A stretch of DNA of 64,000 nt from Fusobacterium ulcerans. Lineage in GTDB: Bacteria; Fusobacteriota; Fusobacteriia; Fusobacteriales; Fusobacteriaceae. The notes under the pieces are model-generated. The model made no database searches. It had not been told where the DNA came from and saw nothing but the letters and a program-made list of their open reading frames with translations. The position numbers and the translations under genes are program-made. The stretch covers positions 760,282 to 824,281 of the forward strand of contig NZ_CP028105.1 of assembly GCF_003019675.1 (NCBI RefSeq), in the 5' to 3' direction. Every line of letters begins with the position of its first letter. Position 1 is the stretch's first letter. Of the stretch, positions 1-7,596 are shown piece after piece.

Positions 1-66
1 AAAAAAGCTATGGCTGATGTTGTTAGAGAAAAAATATTAATGTGTATGAGTGAAAATAGATATTAA
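1..66 (+). CDS. C-terminal tail of an unidentified protein (cut by window edge)
   Basis: Frame 1 is open from the first base and stops at 64-66, giving a 21-residue tail ending SENRY. The 5' part lies outside the window, so no family can be named. The sequence that follows begins GGGACTGTTACAAATTT about 30 bases after the stop. That resembles the terminal inverted repeat style of some insertion sequences, so a transposase tail is possible but unproven. Confidence 0.35.
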   Translation, partial: KKAMADVVREKILMCMSENRY

Positions 67-313
67 TATAATTTTCTATCAAATCCACATAACTATAAAA
101 GGGACTGTTACAAATTTAAAATAGCCCAATTATAAAAAAAGTTGACTTGAAGTTTTCTTCTTGTCAGCTTTTTCTTTTAAAATAAAAAACATTATCTTTT
201 CACATTCTTAATCTCATTTATTTTGAAAAACGATCTTTATACATAATTTTAAGTTCTCCATAAATTCTTTCCTTATTTTTGAATGTTGAAGCCTTTTTTA
301 ACTTCTTTTTTCT
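67..313. other. Gene-free stretch after the truncated ORF
   Basis: No credible coding sequence is seen. It holds a G-rich start of a possible IS end near 100 (GGGACTGTTACA) and one terminator-like hairpin (listed separately). The rest is AT-rich and downstream of the minus-strand unknown gene ending at 314. Confidence 0.4.
139..175 (+). terminator. Terminator-like hairpin, possibly bidirectional
   Basis: AAGTTGAC (139-146) pairs with GTCAGCTT (163-170) with one G-T pair, and partial pairing continues inward around a TTTT loop. T-rich sequence follows on the plus strand and an A-run precedes it, so it could stop both the truncated plus-strand gene and the minus-strand gene ending at 314. Confidence 0.5.
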
Positions 314-1141
314 TTAATAATCTTCTTGCTGTAATAAATACTCATTCCAATAATCTTCATCTCCCTCATAACTATGTAACCAAATATACATCATTAATAT
401 TTCCAGCTGTTTTTTTCGCCCTTTAATAAAAGGTTTATGTGCCAATCTAGCATATAAAATATCTACATTAAATAAATTAGTCTTTCTTTGATAATTATAT
501 CTATACTTTTTATCTATGATAGGATATTCTAATTTAATTCTTGTTTTTGCAGGCCATGCCTCTTGATTATCATCAAAAATTTTCAAATAATATTCCAATC
601 CCATAAAAATATTTACATTATATAAATGTAATACATCTTGAAGCCATTTTGAAATTTTTGGTGAAATATCTGGAATAAATGGTGCATGAGTATTTGTTTC
701 TTTTATATGATGTTCTTTGATAAATTTATAAAGCATTTCAGTTTGATTCTTTAAAAATGGATATTGTTTTATCAAGTTGGCATAACAATCATATGACAAA
801 GATCTAAACTCAGATTCTTCATACATAAAAGAAAAATCATCTACTTTTTTTAGAAAATTATCAATAATTCTATTAGTCTGTTTCCCATAAGTATCATAAA
901 TTGCTATAATCCATTCACGAATATCAGATGTATAATCTCTCAAAGTTTTTTCATATTTCATTATTTTTTCATTTTCTGCTGTAGTTCTTTTCTCTGCCCC
1001 TTGAATAGGTAAATATTGATCAAAATATTCAAAAATATAATTAATACAGCTTCTAATATTGTTCATTTTTTGTGAGTTATCAAACTCATTTATTCCATCT
1101 TCCAATTTCCTTTTTTCTATATATTCTTCTAATTTCAGCAT
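314..1141 (-). CDS. Unknown cytoplasmic protein, about 275 aa
   Basis: I do not recognise this protein. It has no signal peptide or membrane segment. It is rich in Lys, Tyr, Asp and Glu, and aromatic residues are common in the C-terminal half. I prefer the ATG at 1141 (MLKLEEYIEK...) over the one at 1159, because AGGAG lies five bases upstream of it. It follows the AAA ATPase gene by about 33 bases in the same direction, so the two are probably co-transcribed. Its position in an accessory stretch next to an ATPase and a Fic protein could suggest a defence or toxin role, but nothing in the sequence shows that. Confidence 0.6.
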   Translation of the reverse strand: MLKLEEYIEKRKLEDGINEFDNSQKMNNIRSCINYIFEYFDQYLPIQGAEKRTTAENEKIMKYEKTLRDYTSDIREWIIAIYDTYGKQTNRIIDNFLKKVDDFSFMYEESEFRSLSYDCYANLIKQYPFLKNQTEMLYKFIKEHHIKETNTHAPFIPDISPKISKWLQDVLHLYNVNIFMGLEYYLKIFDDNQEAWPAKTRIKLEYPIIDKKYRYNYQRKTNLFNVDILYARLAHKPFIKGRKKQLEILMMYIWLHSYEGDEDYWNEYLLQQEDY

Positions 1142-1174
1142 ATTTACTCCTACTCTCATATTTTTTTATTAAAA

Positions 1175-2473
1175 TCATAGACAAAATACTGCATACAAAG
1201 GAATACTTTTTATATTATTTTCAAATCCAAAATTCTTACTTGAAATCTTTACAGCATATTCAGGCTGGTATTTTTTCATATATACATCCAAACTCTTAGC
1301 CCTTGTATTATCTGCTGACTTCACTTCTACTGGAATTATCTTGCCCTCTCTCATTATTATAAAATCAACTTCAGCAGTTCCTCTAGGTGCTTTCCAATAA
1401 TATTGAGTATATTCATTAATATTCAAATGTATATTCACGTAATTTTCTGTCATGCCCCCTTTAAAATCATTCAACTCCATAGATAAATAAAGAATATCCT
1501 CTGGTACTATCTCTTTCTTGGCACATAAAAGCCCTATATCAGAAATATATATTTTAAAAGAATCTATATTCTTATAGTTTTCCAATGGTTTTTGTATGTC
1601 TTCAAGTCCATAAATTTTTGAAGTAATTCCTGATAATGTCAACCATTCTATTGCATTTTCAAATTCAGCAGCTCTTCCCCCAGATTTTACCAACTTATAC
1701 TGAAATCTAGTATTCTCTTTAGAAAGTTGTACTGTTATGTTATCATAAACAAGCCTTGTTTTTTTTATCTCATTAGTTATATTATATTTACTCATATCAT
1801 TTAGGTAGCTCAATAAAATCATATCTTGTGTATGACGGATTAATGTATAGTTCTGTGTTTCTTTAAATTTACTTACACATTCAGGCATTCCACCTACTAC
1901 CAAATATTTTCTGTAATACTCCATAGCTATATTATGTAAAGCTGATGGCATTGGTAAATTGTCATTAAAAGAATTCTTTATAGCTGTTACCAACTCCTTT
2001 TCTCCCATTGCTATCAAAAATTCTTCCATGTCCATAGGATACAAAGTTTTCATATCTACTTTACCAACAGGAAAAGAAAACTTTTGTCTATTTACAGCTA
2101 TTCCTAATAGACTTCCTGCTACTATTATATGATACTCTGGAGCCTGTTCACAAAAATATTTTAACGACGTTAAAGCTCTTTCACACAACTGTATCTCATC
2201 AAAAAAGATAAGAGTTTTTTCTTTAACAATTGTCTGACTAGAAATTCTTGAAAGAATAGGTATCAAATACTCTGGATTTATATTTTCCTCAAAGGTATCT
2301 TTTAGTCTAGCATCTGTTTCAAAGTTAAAATATGCTACATTTTCATATTCCTTTTTTCCAAATGCAAGAATAGAATAAGTCTTCCCTACTTGCCTTGCTC
2401 CTTGTAAAATGAGAGGTTTTCTATATGGACTATTTTTCCATTCCTTTAAATATTTAAATATTTTTCTGTACAC
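1175..2473 (-). CDS. AAA-type ATPase with DUF4143-like C-terminal domain
   Basis: The 432-residue protein starts with an ATPase domain: Walker A GARQVGKT at residues 25-32 and Walker B LIFFDEI near residue 90. The C-terminal third ends in an EVDFII...PVEVKS pattern, which resembles a PD-(D/E)xK nuclease core and is typical of the DUF4143 ATPase family. Family members are widespread, often sit in accessory regions, and have no settled function. The start codon is GTG at 2473, supported by GGAGGA nine bases upstream. The next gene downstream is an unknown protein, likely in the same transcript. Confidence 0.85.
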   Translation of the reverse strand: MYRKIFKYLKEWKNSPYRKPLILQGARQVGKTYSILAFGKKEYENVAYFNFETDARLKDTFEENINPEYLIPILSRISSQTIVKEKTLIFFDEIQLCERALTSLKYFCEQAPEYHIIVAGSLLGIAVNRQKFSFPVGKVDMKTLYPMDMEEFLIAMGEKELVTAIKNSFNDNLPMPSALHNIAMEYYRKYLVVGGMPECVSKFKETQNYTLIRHTQDMILLSYLNDMSKYNITNEIKKTRLVYDNITVQLSKENTRFQYKLVKSGGRAAEFENAIEWLTLSGITSKIYGLEDIQKPLENYKNIDSFKIYISDIGLLCAKKEIVPEDILYLSMELNDFKGGMTENYVNIHLNINEYTQYYWKAPRGTAEVDFIIMREGKIIPVEVKSADNTRAKSLDVYMKKYQPEYAVKISSKNFGFENNIKSIPLYAVFCL

Positions 2474-2592
2474 TACATATTCCTCCTTTTTACATTTTCT
2501 TTTATTATATCATTTACACCAAAAGGTGTAAATATTTTTATATTTTCAGCACTAATTCAAATGAATTTATTTCATTTTTGCAATTTTTCAAC

Positions 2593-2620
2593 AAAAAATA
2601 CCACAGATTTCTCTATGGTA
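2593..2620 (-). terminator. Intrinsic terminator downstream of fic
   Basis: Stem CCACAGA (2601-2607) and TCTATGG (2612-2618) has one mismatch and is extended by the flanking ATA/TAT. Read on the minus strand it is followed by a T-run (complement of 2593-2599). It lies about 90 bases after the Fic stop codon. Confidence 0.7.
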
Positions 2621-2655
2621 TTGATAAATCCAACTAATTATCCTTTTGAAAAATA
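2593..2655 (-). repeat. Degenerate second copy of the rpsI 3' end and terminator (att-like direct repeat A)
   Basis: This stretch matches 3849-3925 with a few substitutions and one 13-base gap. On the minus strand it reads the last rpsI codons as F-S-K-G-stop (true gene F-S-K-R-stop), followed by the same hairpin: CCACAGA 2601-2607 with TCTATGG 2612-2618, one mismatch. The two copies bracket the Fic gene. A duplicated gene end around an accessory gene is what site-specific integration into the rpsI 3' end, or a local duplication, would leave. Confidence 0.75.
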
Positions 2656-2708
2656 AAAACTTTCCATAAACATATATTCTCACATATAATTACATGTAAT
2701 TCCTATTC

Positions 2709-3626
2709 TTATTCTTCAAAAAGACTCAGCAACTTTTTAAAGTCATCTTGTGCAGATAAACAAGTATCTCCCAAATATTCTCTCTCATTTTCATACTCTT
2801 TTAATCCTCTATAATAAAAAACTTTATGTTTCTCATCTATTATAAATGGAATTATATTATGTTTTAAGCACTCTTTAAACATTATTAATCTTCCTACTCT
2901 ACCATTTCCATCTTGGAATGGATGTATGCTTTCAAATCTATAATGAAAATCTATTATATCATCAAAAGTTATATTTTTCTTTTCATTATAATCACTTAAT
3001 AATTTTTGTACCTCTCCTTTTACTTTTTTAGGAGGGGTAGTTTTCTTATCTCCTACTACATTAGATTTCAATTTATAATCCCCAACTTTAAACCACTCTT
3101 TCATACTATCAGAAGTATTAGTCTTTAAAATTTTATGTAACTCTTTTATTAACTCTTCGTTTAAAATATTTACATTCTCTAATATATAGTCAAAACATCT
3201 AAAGTGATTTAAGGTTTCATTTATATCATTTAAAGATAATGCTTCTTCCTCGTTTGAAATAATAGAATGTGTTTCATAAATATATCTTGTTTGTTCTTCT
3301 GAAAGCTTACTTCCTTCAATGTGATTAGAATTATAAGCAAATTTCACTTGAACCAAGTTATATATTCCACCTTTTAGTTTCATATCTTTTTCTTCTAAAA
3401 ATTGCTCTAATAATTTATTTTCATTCTCTTTTTTAAACTCAACTATATCTCCAACTTGACAATTTAAATATTGGCATATTTTCTCTAATACCTCTAAAGA
3501 TAGAGGTTCATTTTTAGAAAGTTTTGCAATAGTTGTTGAAGATAATCCTATATTCTTTTGTAAATCTATTTTTTTTATATTTTTATTTTCCAATACTTTA
3601 AAAAGTTTTTCATATGATATAGCCAT
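2709..3626 (-). CDS. Fic family protein (probable AMP-transferase) with N-terminal HTH
   Basis: Residues 1-65 form an Xre-like helix-turn-helix. The Fic domain carries the catalytic motif HPFQDGNGRVGR at residues 235-246, matching HxFx(D/E)GNGRxxR with the general-base His intact. An SNHIEG motif at 100-105 fits the inhibitory helix pattern (S/T)xxxE(G/N), so this looks like a self-inhibited class II Fic enzyme that transfers AMP from ATP to protein hydroxyls. I use the ATG at 3626, which has GGAGGT five bases upstream, rather than the in-frame ATG 20 codons earlier. No separate antitoxin is needed for this class and none is seen. The gene lies between two copies of the rpsI 3' end. Its target is unknown. 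Confidence 0.9.
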   Translation of the reverse strand: MAISYEKLFKVLENKNIKKIDLQKNIGLSSTTIAKLSKNEPLSLEVLEKICQYLNCQVGDIVEFKKENENKLLEQFLEEKDMKLKGGIYNLVQVKFAYNSNHIEGSKLSEEQTRYIYETHSIISNEEEALSLNDINETLNHFRCFDYILENVNILNEELIKELHKILKTNTSDSMKEWFKVGDYKLKSNVVGDKKTTPPKKVKGEVQKLLSDYNEKKNITFDDIIDFHYRFESIHPFQDGNGRVGRLIMFKECLKHNIIPFIIDEKHKVFYYRGLKEYENEREYLGDTCLSAQDDFKKLLSLFEE

Positions 3627-3848
3627 ACTACCTCCAGTAAAATTCTTTATATATATAAATATTATAGCATTTTTCTTTATTTTCATAAAGATATAACGTA
3701 AAAATAAAGAAAATATAAATATTTCAATAGAATTTTTAGCAGTTTACTACCATTCAAAAAGATTCTAGCAGCTTAAACTTACTACTAAAATCTTAATAAA
3801 ATTTTTATTTATTTTTCTATCAACATCATTTAACAAAGAGTTTTTTAA

Positions 3849-3925
3849 ACAAAAAAATACCACAGATTTCTCTGTGGCATTGATAAACAAGTTTTGGTAA
3901 ATCCAACCAATTATCTTTTTGAGAA
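3849..3925 (-). repeat. rpsI 3' end plus terminator (att-like direct repeat B)
   Basis: This is the copy contiguous with functional rpsI and the partner of the repeat at 2593-2655. It contains the last rpsI codons, the stop, a 13-base segment missing from the other copy, and the perfect terminator stem. Confidence 0.75.
3851..3878 (-). terminator. rplM-rpsI operon terminator
   Basis: CCACAGA (3860-3866) and TCTGTGG (3871-3877) form a perfect 7-bp stem with a TTTC loop. On the minus strand it is followed by TATTTTTTTG. It lies about 33 bases after the rpsI stop codon. Confidence 0.85.
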
Positions 3926-4315
3926 TTGAGGACTTCTTCTTGCTTTTTTCTTTCCATATTTCTTTCTTTCTACCATTCTTGAGTCTCTAGTTAGGAATCC
4001 AGCTTCTCTTAGAGCTGCTTTTAAAGTTTCATCAGAAAGTAGTAAAGCTCTTGCTACACCATGTCTAATAGCTCCAGCTTGTCCAGAGTTTCCTCCTCCA
4101 ACTACATTAACTCTTACTTCAAATTTGTCTAAAGTTTCAGTTAAAACTAATGGTTGCTCTACTATTCTAGAAAGAATTTGTCTTCCTCCAAAGTATTCAG
4201 CCATTGATTTTCCATTTATTTCAATTCCTTTTCCTCCAGGAATTAGTCTTACTCTTGCTACAGAAGTTTTTCTTCTACCAGTTCCTCTATATTGAATCAT
4301 TTCAGCCACTGTCAT
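3911..4315 (-). CDS. rpsI: 30S ribosomal protein S9
   Basis: The protein shows the standard S9 signature: [16 protein letters not shown] near the N-terminus, [19 protein letters not shown] in the middle, and the basic tail ending [12 protein letters not shown]. That tail reaches the ribosomal P-site tRNA in known structures. Length of 134 aa is normal. The ATG at 4315 is preceded by AGGGGG. It follows rplM by 10 bases, the usual L13-S9 operon. Its 3' end is duplicated beyond the Fic gene downstream. Confidence 0.98.
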   Translation of the reverse strand: MTVAEMIQYRGTGRRKTSVARVRLIPGGKGIEINGKSMAEYFGGRQILSRIVEQPLVLTETLDKFEVRVNVVGGGNSGQAGAIRHGVARALLLSDETLKAALREAGFLTRDSRMVERKKYGKKKARRSPQFSKR

Positions 4316-4325
4316 TTACCCCCTA

Positions 4326-4760
4326 TTAAAATTCTACCTTTACTGGTTTTTGTGCTGTATGTGCATGCTCTGCACCTGCAAACACTCTTAATCTTGTTAG
4401 TTGTTCTCTTCCTAATTTATTTTTTGGAAGCATTCTTTTAACAGCTAGCATTAATAGTTCTTCTGGTTTCTTATCTAAGATTTCTCCTAGTTTTCTTTCT
4501 CTTAATCCACCTGGGAATCCAGAGTGATTGTAATATGTTTTATCAGTTAACTTCTTTCCAGTAACCATTATTTTAGCTACATTAGTAACTACTACAAAAT
4601 CTCCTCCATCAATGTGTGGAGTGAAAGTTAATTTGTCTTTACCCATTAATTTTTTAGCAACTTCAACTGCTAATCTACCTAATATTTGTCCTTCTGCGTC
4701 GTAATGATGCCATTCTCTAACAACATCTTCTTTTCTTTGCATAAAAGTATACTTTTTCAC
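4326..4760 (-). CDS. rplM: 50S ribosomal protein L13
   Basis: At 144 aa this is a normal L13, an early-assembling large-subunit protein. Recognisable segments are WHHYDAEGQILGRLA near residue 17, KLTFTPHIDGGDFVVVTNV, and the KMLPKNKLGRE stretch. Translation starts at GTG (4758-4760) with GAGGAGG about 12 bases upstream. No in-frame ATG has a better site: the next one, at the MQRKED segment, has no ribosome binding site. It is the first gene of the rplM-rpsI transcript. Confidence 0.98.
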   Translation of the reverse strand: MKKYTFMQRKEDVVREWHHYDAEGQILGRLAVEVAKKLMGKDKLTFTPHIDGGDFVVVTNVAKIMVTGKKLTDKTYYNHSGFPGGLRERKLGEILDKKPEELLMLAVKRMLPKNKLGREQLTRLRVFAGAEHAHTAQKPVKVEF

Positions 4761-4842
4761 TTTAATTTTTCCTCCTCAAATGTTATATCTTCATAATATA
4801 ACGCAACGGTCCTTTTGTGGGAAAGGTTTAATATACCTAACT
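4761..4842 (-). promoter_or_regulatory. rplM leader RNA, possible L13 autoregulatory site
   Basis: About 80 bases separate the -10 box from the rplM start. They contain a small hairpin: GTTATAT and ATATAAC around a TATGAAG loop, near 4782-4802. L13 leaders that control their own operon are known in other bacteria. I cannot confirm a match to a described L13 leader family by eye. Confidence 0.35.
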
Positions 4843-4871
4843 ATTATATTCATTTTCCCTTACTATGTCAA
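4843..4871 (-). promoter_or_regulatory. Consensus sigma-70 promoter of rplM-rpsI
   Basis: On the minus strand TTGACA (4866-4871) and TATAAT (4843-4848) are separated by 17 bases. This is a perfect match in both boxes and in spacing, as expected for a strong ribosomal protein promoter. Confidence 0.9.
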
Positions 4872-4880
4872 GCTTTTTCT

Positions 4881-5594
4881 TTATTTTTCCTCAGTTTTTT
4901 CAACATTTTCTTCTTCCTGCTTTTCTGGATCAGCTTCAGGCTGTTTAGGAATAGGATTTCCAAACATCCATTCAATTTGTCTTCTTATTCCAGTAAGATC
5001 AAATATCTTATCTCCAACAGTTATTCTGTCATTTTCTGGTATAGCAATATGCCCTTCTTCCAATGGAGCATTTTTATCAAGACTTATTTGAATTTTTACA
5101 GGCTCTGCATCTTCAACTGGTTTAAATTCAGTTTTAACAGTTTTGATTACTCCTTCAGCAGCTAGTATATGAGCTATTTCTTCATCAGCAAATCTTCTTT
5201 GAGGTGGATAGTCAGCTATAAATAGATCTGCTGTCTCAATAAATTTAACTTTATCTTCTGCTATTTTTTCAAATATATCTATTGTATATTTTCCTCTTTC
5301 TGTTATTAAGAATTTTTCTAAATCAAGTATTTTTTTACCTACTCCAAATGGATCTAAGTATACTCCAAATTCTCCTTTTGTAATTAATGTATCATCAGGT
5401 GCATTTAATCTTACTTCAAACATTGTTGGTCTTTCTAAATCAGAAAAAGTTAAGACTATTGATAAGTTTGCCATTGGAAATGGAAACATAGGTTGAATCA
5501 GATTATCAAAAGCTCCAAATATATCTACCATTCCTGAAACTTGTGGATTTACTTGTGCTTTGTATGCAGTTACAATACTTTTTAATTTTGCCAT
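4881..5594 (-). CDS. Conserved hypothetical protein (DUF6941-like?)
   Basis: The 237-residue protein begins MAKLKSIVTAYKAQ. The ATG at 5594 has AGGGG eight bases upstream, and the longer in-frame start 13 codons earlier lacks a site. The region VSGMVDIFGAFDNLIQP followed by FPMANLSIVLTFSDLERP, then LNAPDD, resembles the small DUF6941-type proteins in which a beta-rich domain shows an IFGxFD motif; this is only a resemblance. The C-terminal 25 residues are almost all Glu, Pro and Lys, suggesting a disordered acidic tail. It has no signal peptide. It lies upstream of the rplM promoter, in the same direction. Confidence 0.7.
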   Translation of the reverse strand: MAKLKSIVTAYKAQVNPQVSGMVDIFGAFDNLIQPMFPFPMANLSIVLTFSDLERPTMFEVRLNAPDDTLITKGEFGVYLDPFGVGKKILDLEKFLITERGKYTIDIFEKIAEDKVKFIETADLFIADYPPQRRFADEEIAHILAAEGVIKTVKTEFKPVEDAEPVKIQISLDKNAPLEEGHIAIPENDRITVGDKIFDLTGIRRQIEWMFGNPIPKQPEADPEKQEEENVEKTEEK

Positions 5595-5711
5595 TTTCTT
5601 ACCCCTTTTTTTGTTTTTTATTTTTACACTCAACTTTAATATACCATATTTTTATTTATTTTGTAAATAGTAATGGGGATATTTTAAAATATTTCCTTCC
5701 TTTAAAATTCC

Positions 5712-5762
5712 ATTAAAGAGAAAAATGAGAAGAGCTTGTTACCTGCCCCTCTCATTTTATTT
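5712..5762 (-). terminator. Terminator of the flavoprotein gene
   Basis: AAAATGAGA and TCTCATTTT form an inverted repeat around a GC-richer centre. On the minus strand it is followed by TTTCTC. It begins about 10 bases after the stop codon at 5768. Confidence 0.6.
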
Positions 5763-5767
5763 AATTT

Positions 5768-7510
5768 TTATTTCTCTTTAGCTGCATTTTCTCCAGCTAT
5801 TCTACCAAATACAGTTATATCTGTTAAAGCGTTTCCACCAAGTCTGTTAGTTCCATGGATTCCTCCAGTTACTTCTCCAGCTGCATACAGTCCAGGAATT
5901 GGATTCCCTTTAGTATTTATTACCTGAGCTTTCTCATTGATTTCTACTCCACCCATAGTATGGTGTACAGTAGGAATACGTGGCCCTGCATAATAAGGTG
6001 CTTTATCAAATTTTATACCAAAAAGTTTTCTTCCAAATGGATCTTTTTTAGCATCTACACATTTATTATAGTCTGCAATAGTCTTTTTAAGAGTATCAGC
6101 AGGAACTCCTATTTTCTCTGCAAGTTCATCTAATGTATCTGCCTTCACAGCTCTTCCAGCTTTTATTAAATCTCCAATAGGTTCATTAAAATTATTTTTA
6201 GTTTCTAATGTAGGATAAACTTTTGAATCTACTATTACCCACATATAGGCATCTTTCTGTTTGAAAAGAGCATTTGTCATAACATCTCTTCTCTCATCTT
6301 CTGCCACAAAACGTCTTCCATCTTTATTTACAAATATTCTGTCTTCAACAGTAGTTTCTATATTTCCACTTAAACTTCCAGTCACAGGATCTCCCATAGG
6401 AAGAAGTTGAATATCTTCCATCCCTATTAATTTAGCTCCTATTTTCTCAGCCATTTTCACTCCTGATCCATCTCCACCAGGGTGATTAGTTGTAAGAATA
6501 TTTTCTGTCAAATTAGAATTGAACTGCTGTCTATATTCTACATCTCCAGCAAATCCTCCAGTTGCAAGAATTACAGCTTTTTTAGCATTAAATACAATTT
6601 TATTTTTTGCATCTTCAGCTTCTACTCCAGCTACTTTTCCATCTTTTACAATAAAATCTTTTGCTTCAGTTTCATAGAAAATCATTATTCCATTTTGTTC
6701 AGCAAAATCTTTATGAGCAATAATCATTCCAGTTCCAACTGGTGTAGTTGGTTTATGACTTCTTGGATAAAGAGCTCCCAATACTGTAAACACTTCATCT
6801 TTGAAAGTTACTCCCAAACTTTCTAACCACTCTAATGCTGGATAAGCATTTTCAACAAGTATTCTTACAAGTTTTGGATTTCCTTTCTTATCTCCACCTT
6901 CATATGTATGTTGATAGTGAAGATCTACAGAATCCTCTATTCCTTGAGCTTTTTGTCTTTTAGTGTCTACAGCATTATATGCTCCCCCTGCCAGTACTGT
7001 ATTTCCACCTAATCTAGGCATTTTTTCTATAAGTATAACACTTGCTCCATTTTGTTTAGCTGAAGTAGCAGCAGCAAGTCCTGCTCCTCCACCACCAATA
7101 ACTACAACATCAGCAATATATTCTCTGTTTCCTTTTTTGATTTCTGGAGCTGGAACTCTTTTTCTAAGTTCTCTTACATCTCCTCCAGCTGCTTTCACTG
7201 CATTAGTAATAGCAGTAAGAACTCCTCTGCTGCTCACAGTAGCTCCTGCTACTGTATCTACACCAAGGCTTTGTTTCTCCAATACCATTGCTGGTATTCT
7301 TTCAATTGCCACACTTGATATAAATGGCGTCTCTTTGTTAGGAAGAACTTTTATATTCTCTATTCTATCCTTTGACACAGTTACTTCTACCTCTACTTTT
7401 CCCCCATAACCAGCAGCTTCCCCTTTATAGCTTCCTGGCTCATAAGAAAATGAAAAGGCTGAAAGAATCATCATAAATACAACTAATAAAATACTTCTTA
7501 TCTTTCCCAT
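5768..7510 (-). CDS. Exported FMN-binding/FAD fumarate-reductase-like flavoprotein
   Basis: Residues 1-20 form a signal peptide ending SAFSFS. Residues 25-100 are an FMN_bind domain containing VAGATVSS, the kind of site to which ApbE attaches FMN through the Thr. The rest is a FAD-dependent oxidoreductase: dinucleotide motif VVIGGGGAGLAAA, and active-site HHTMGGVEI and GTNRLGGNALTD typical of soluble fumarate reductase and urocanate reductase. It probably transfers electrons to fumarate or a related enoate outside the cytoplasmic membrane. The 580-aa form starting at 7510 has AGGAGGG upstream; a longer ORF start lacks this and would bury the signal peptide. The substrate cannot be told from sequence alone. 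Confidence 0.88.
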   Translation of the reverse strand: MGKIRSILLVVFMMILSAFSFSYEPGSYKGEAAGYGGKVEVEVTVSKDRIENIKVLPNKETPFISSVAIERIPAMVLEKQSLGVDTVAGATVSSRGVLTAITNAVKAAGGDVRELRKRVPAPEIKKGNREYIADVVVIGGGGAGLAAATSAKQNGASVILIEKMPRLGGNTVLAGGAYNAVDTKRQKAQGIEDSVDLHYQHTYEGGDKKGNPKLVRILVENAYPALEWLESLGVTFKDEVFTVLGALYPRSHKPTTPVGTGMIIAHKDFAEQNGIMIFYETEAKDFIVKDGKVAGVEAEDAKNKIVFNAKKAVILATGGFAGDVEYRQQFNSNLTENILTTNHPGGDGSGVKMAEKIGAKLIGMEDIQLLPMGDPVTGSLSGNIETTVEDRIFVNKDGRRFVAEDERRDVMTNALFKQKDAYMWVIVDSKVYPTLETKNNFNEPIGDLIKAGRAVKADTLDELAEKIGVPADTLKKTIADYNKCVDAKKDPFGRKLFGIKFDKAPYYAGPRIPTVHHTMGGVEINEKAQVINTKGNPIPGLYAAGEVTGGIHGTNRLGGNALTDITVFGRIAGENAAKEK

Positions 7511-7596
7511 ATTCCCTCCTGATATTTTAATATACTCTTCTAATATTATATTAGGTTTAAAATATTTGGTCAAGGATTATTATTGCCCCTTTTTCG

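Noticed and set aside
2709-3686. Longer 325-aa form of the Fic protein
   Set aside because: The first 20 residues are AT-rich and hydrophobic without a ribosome site, while GGAGGT lies directly before the ATG at 3626.
6963-7409. 148-codon plus-strand ORF within the flavoprotein gene
   Set aside because: It is the antisense shadow of a well-supported gene, with low-complexity Pro/Ser/Thr sequence and no ribosome site.
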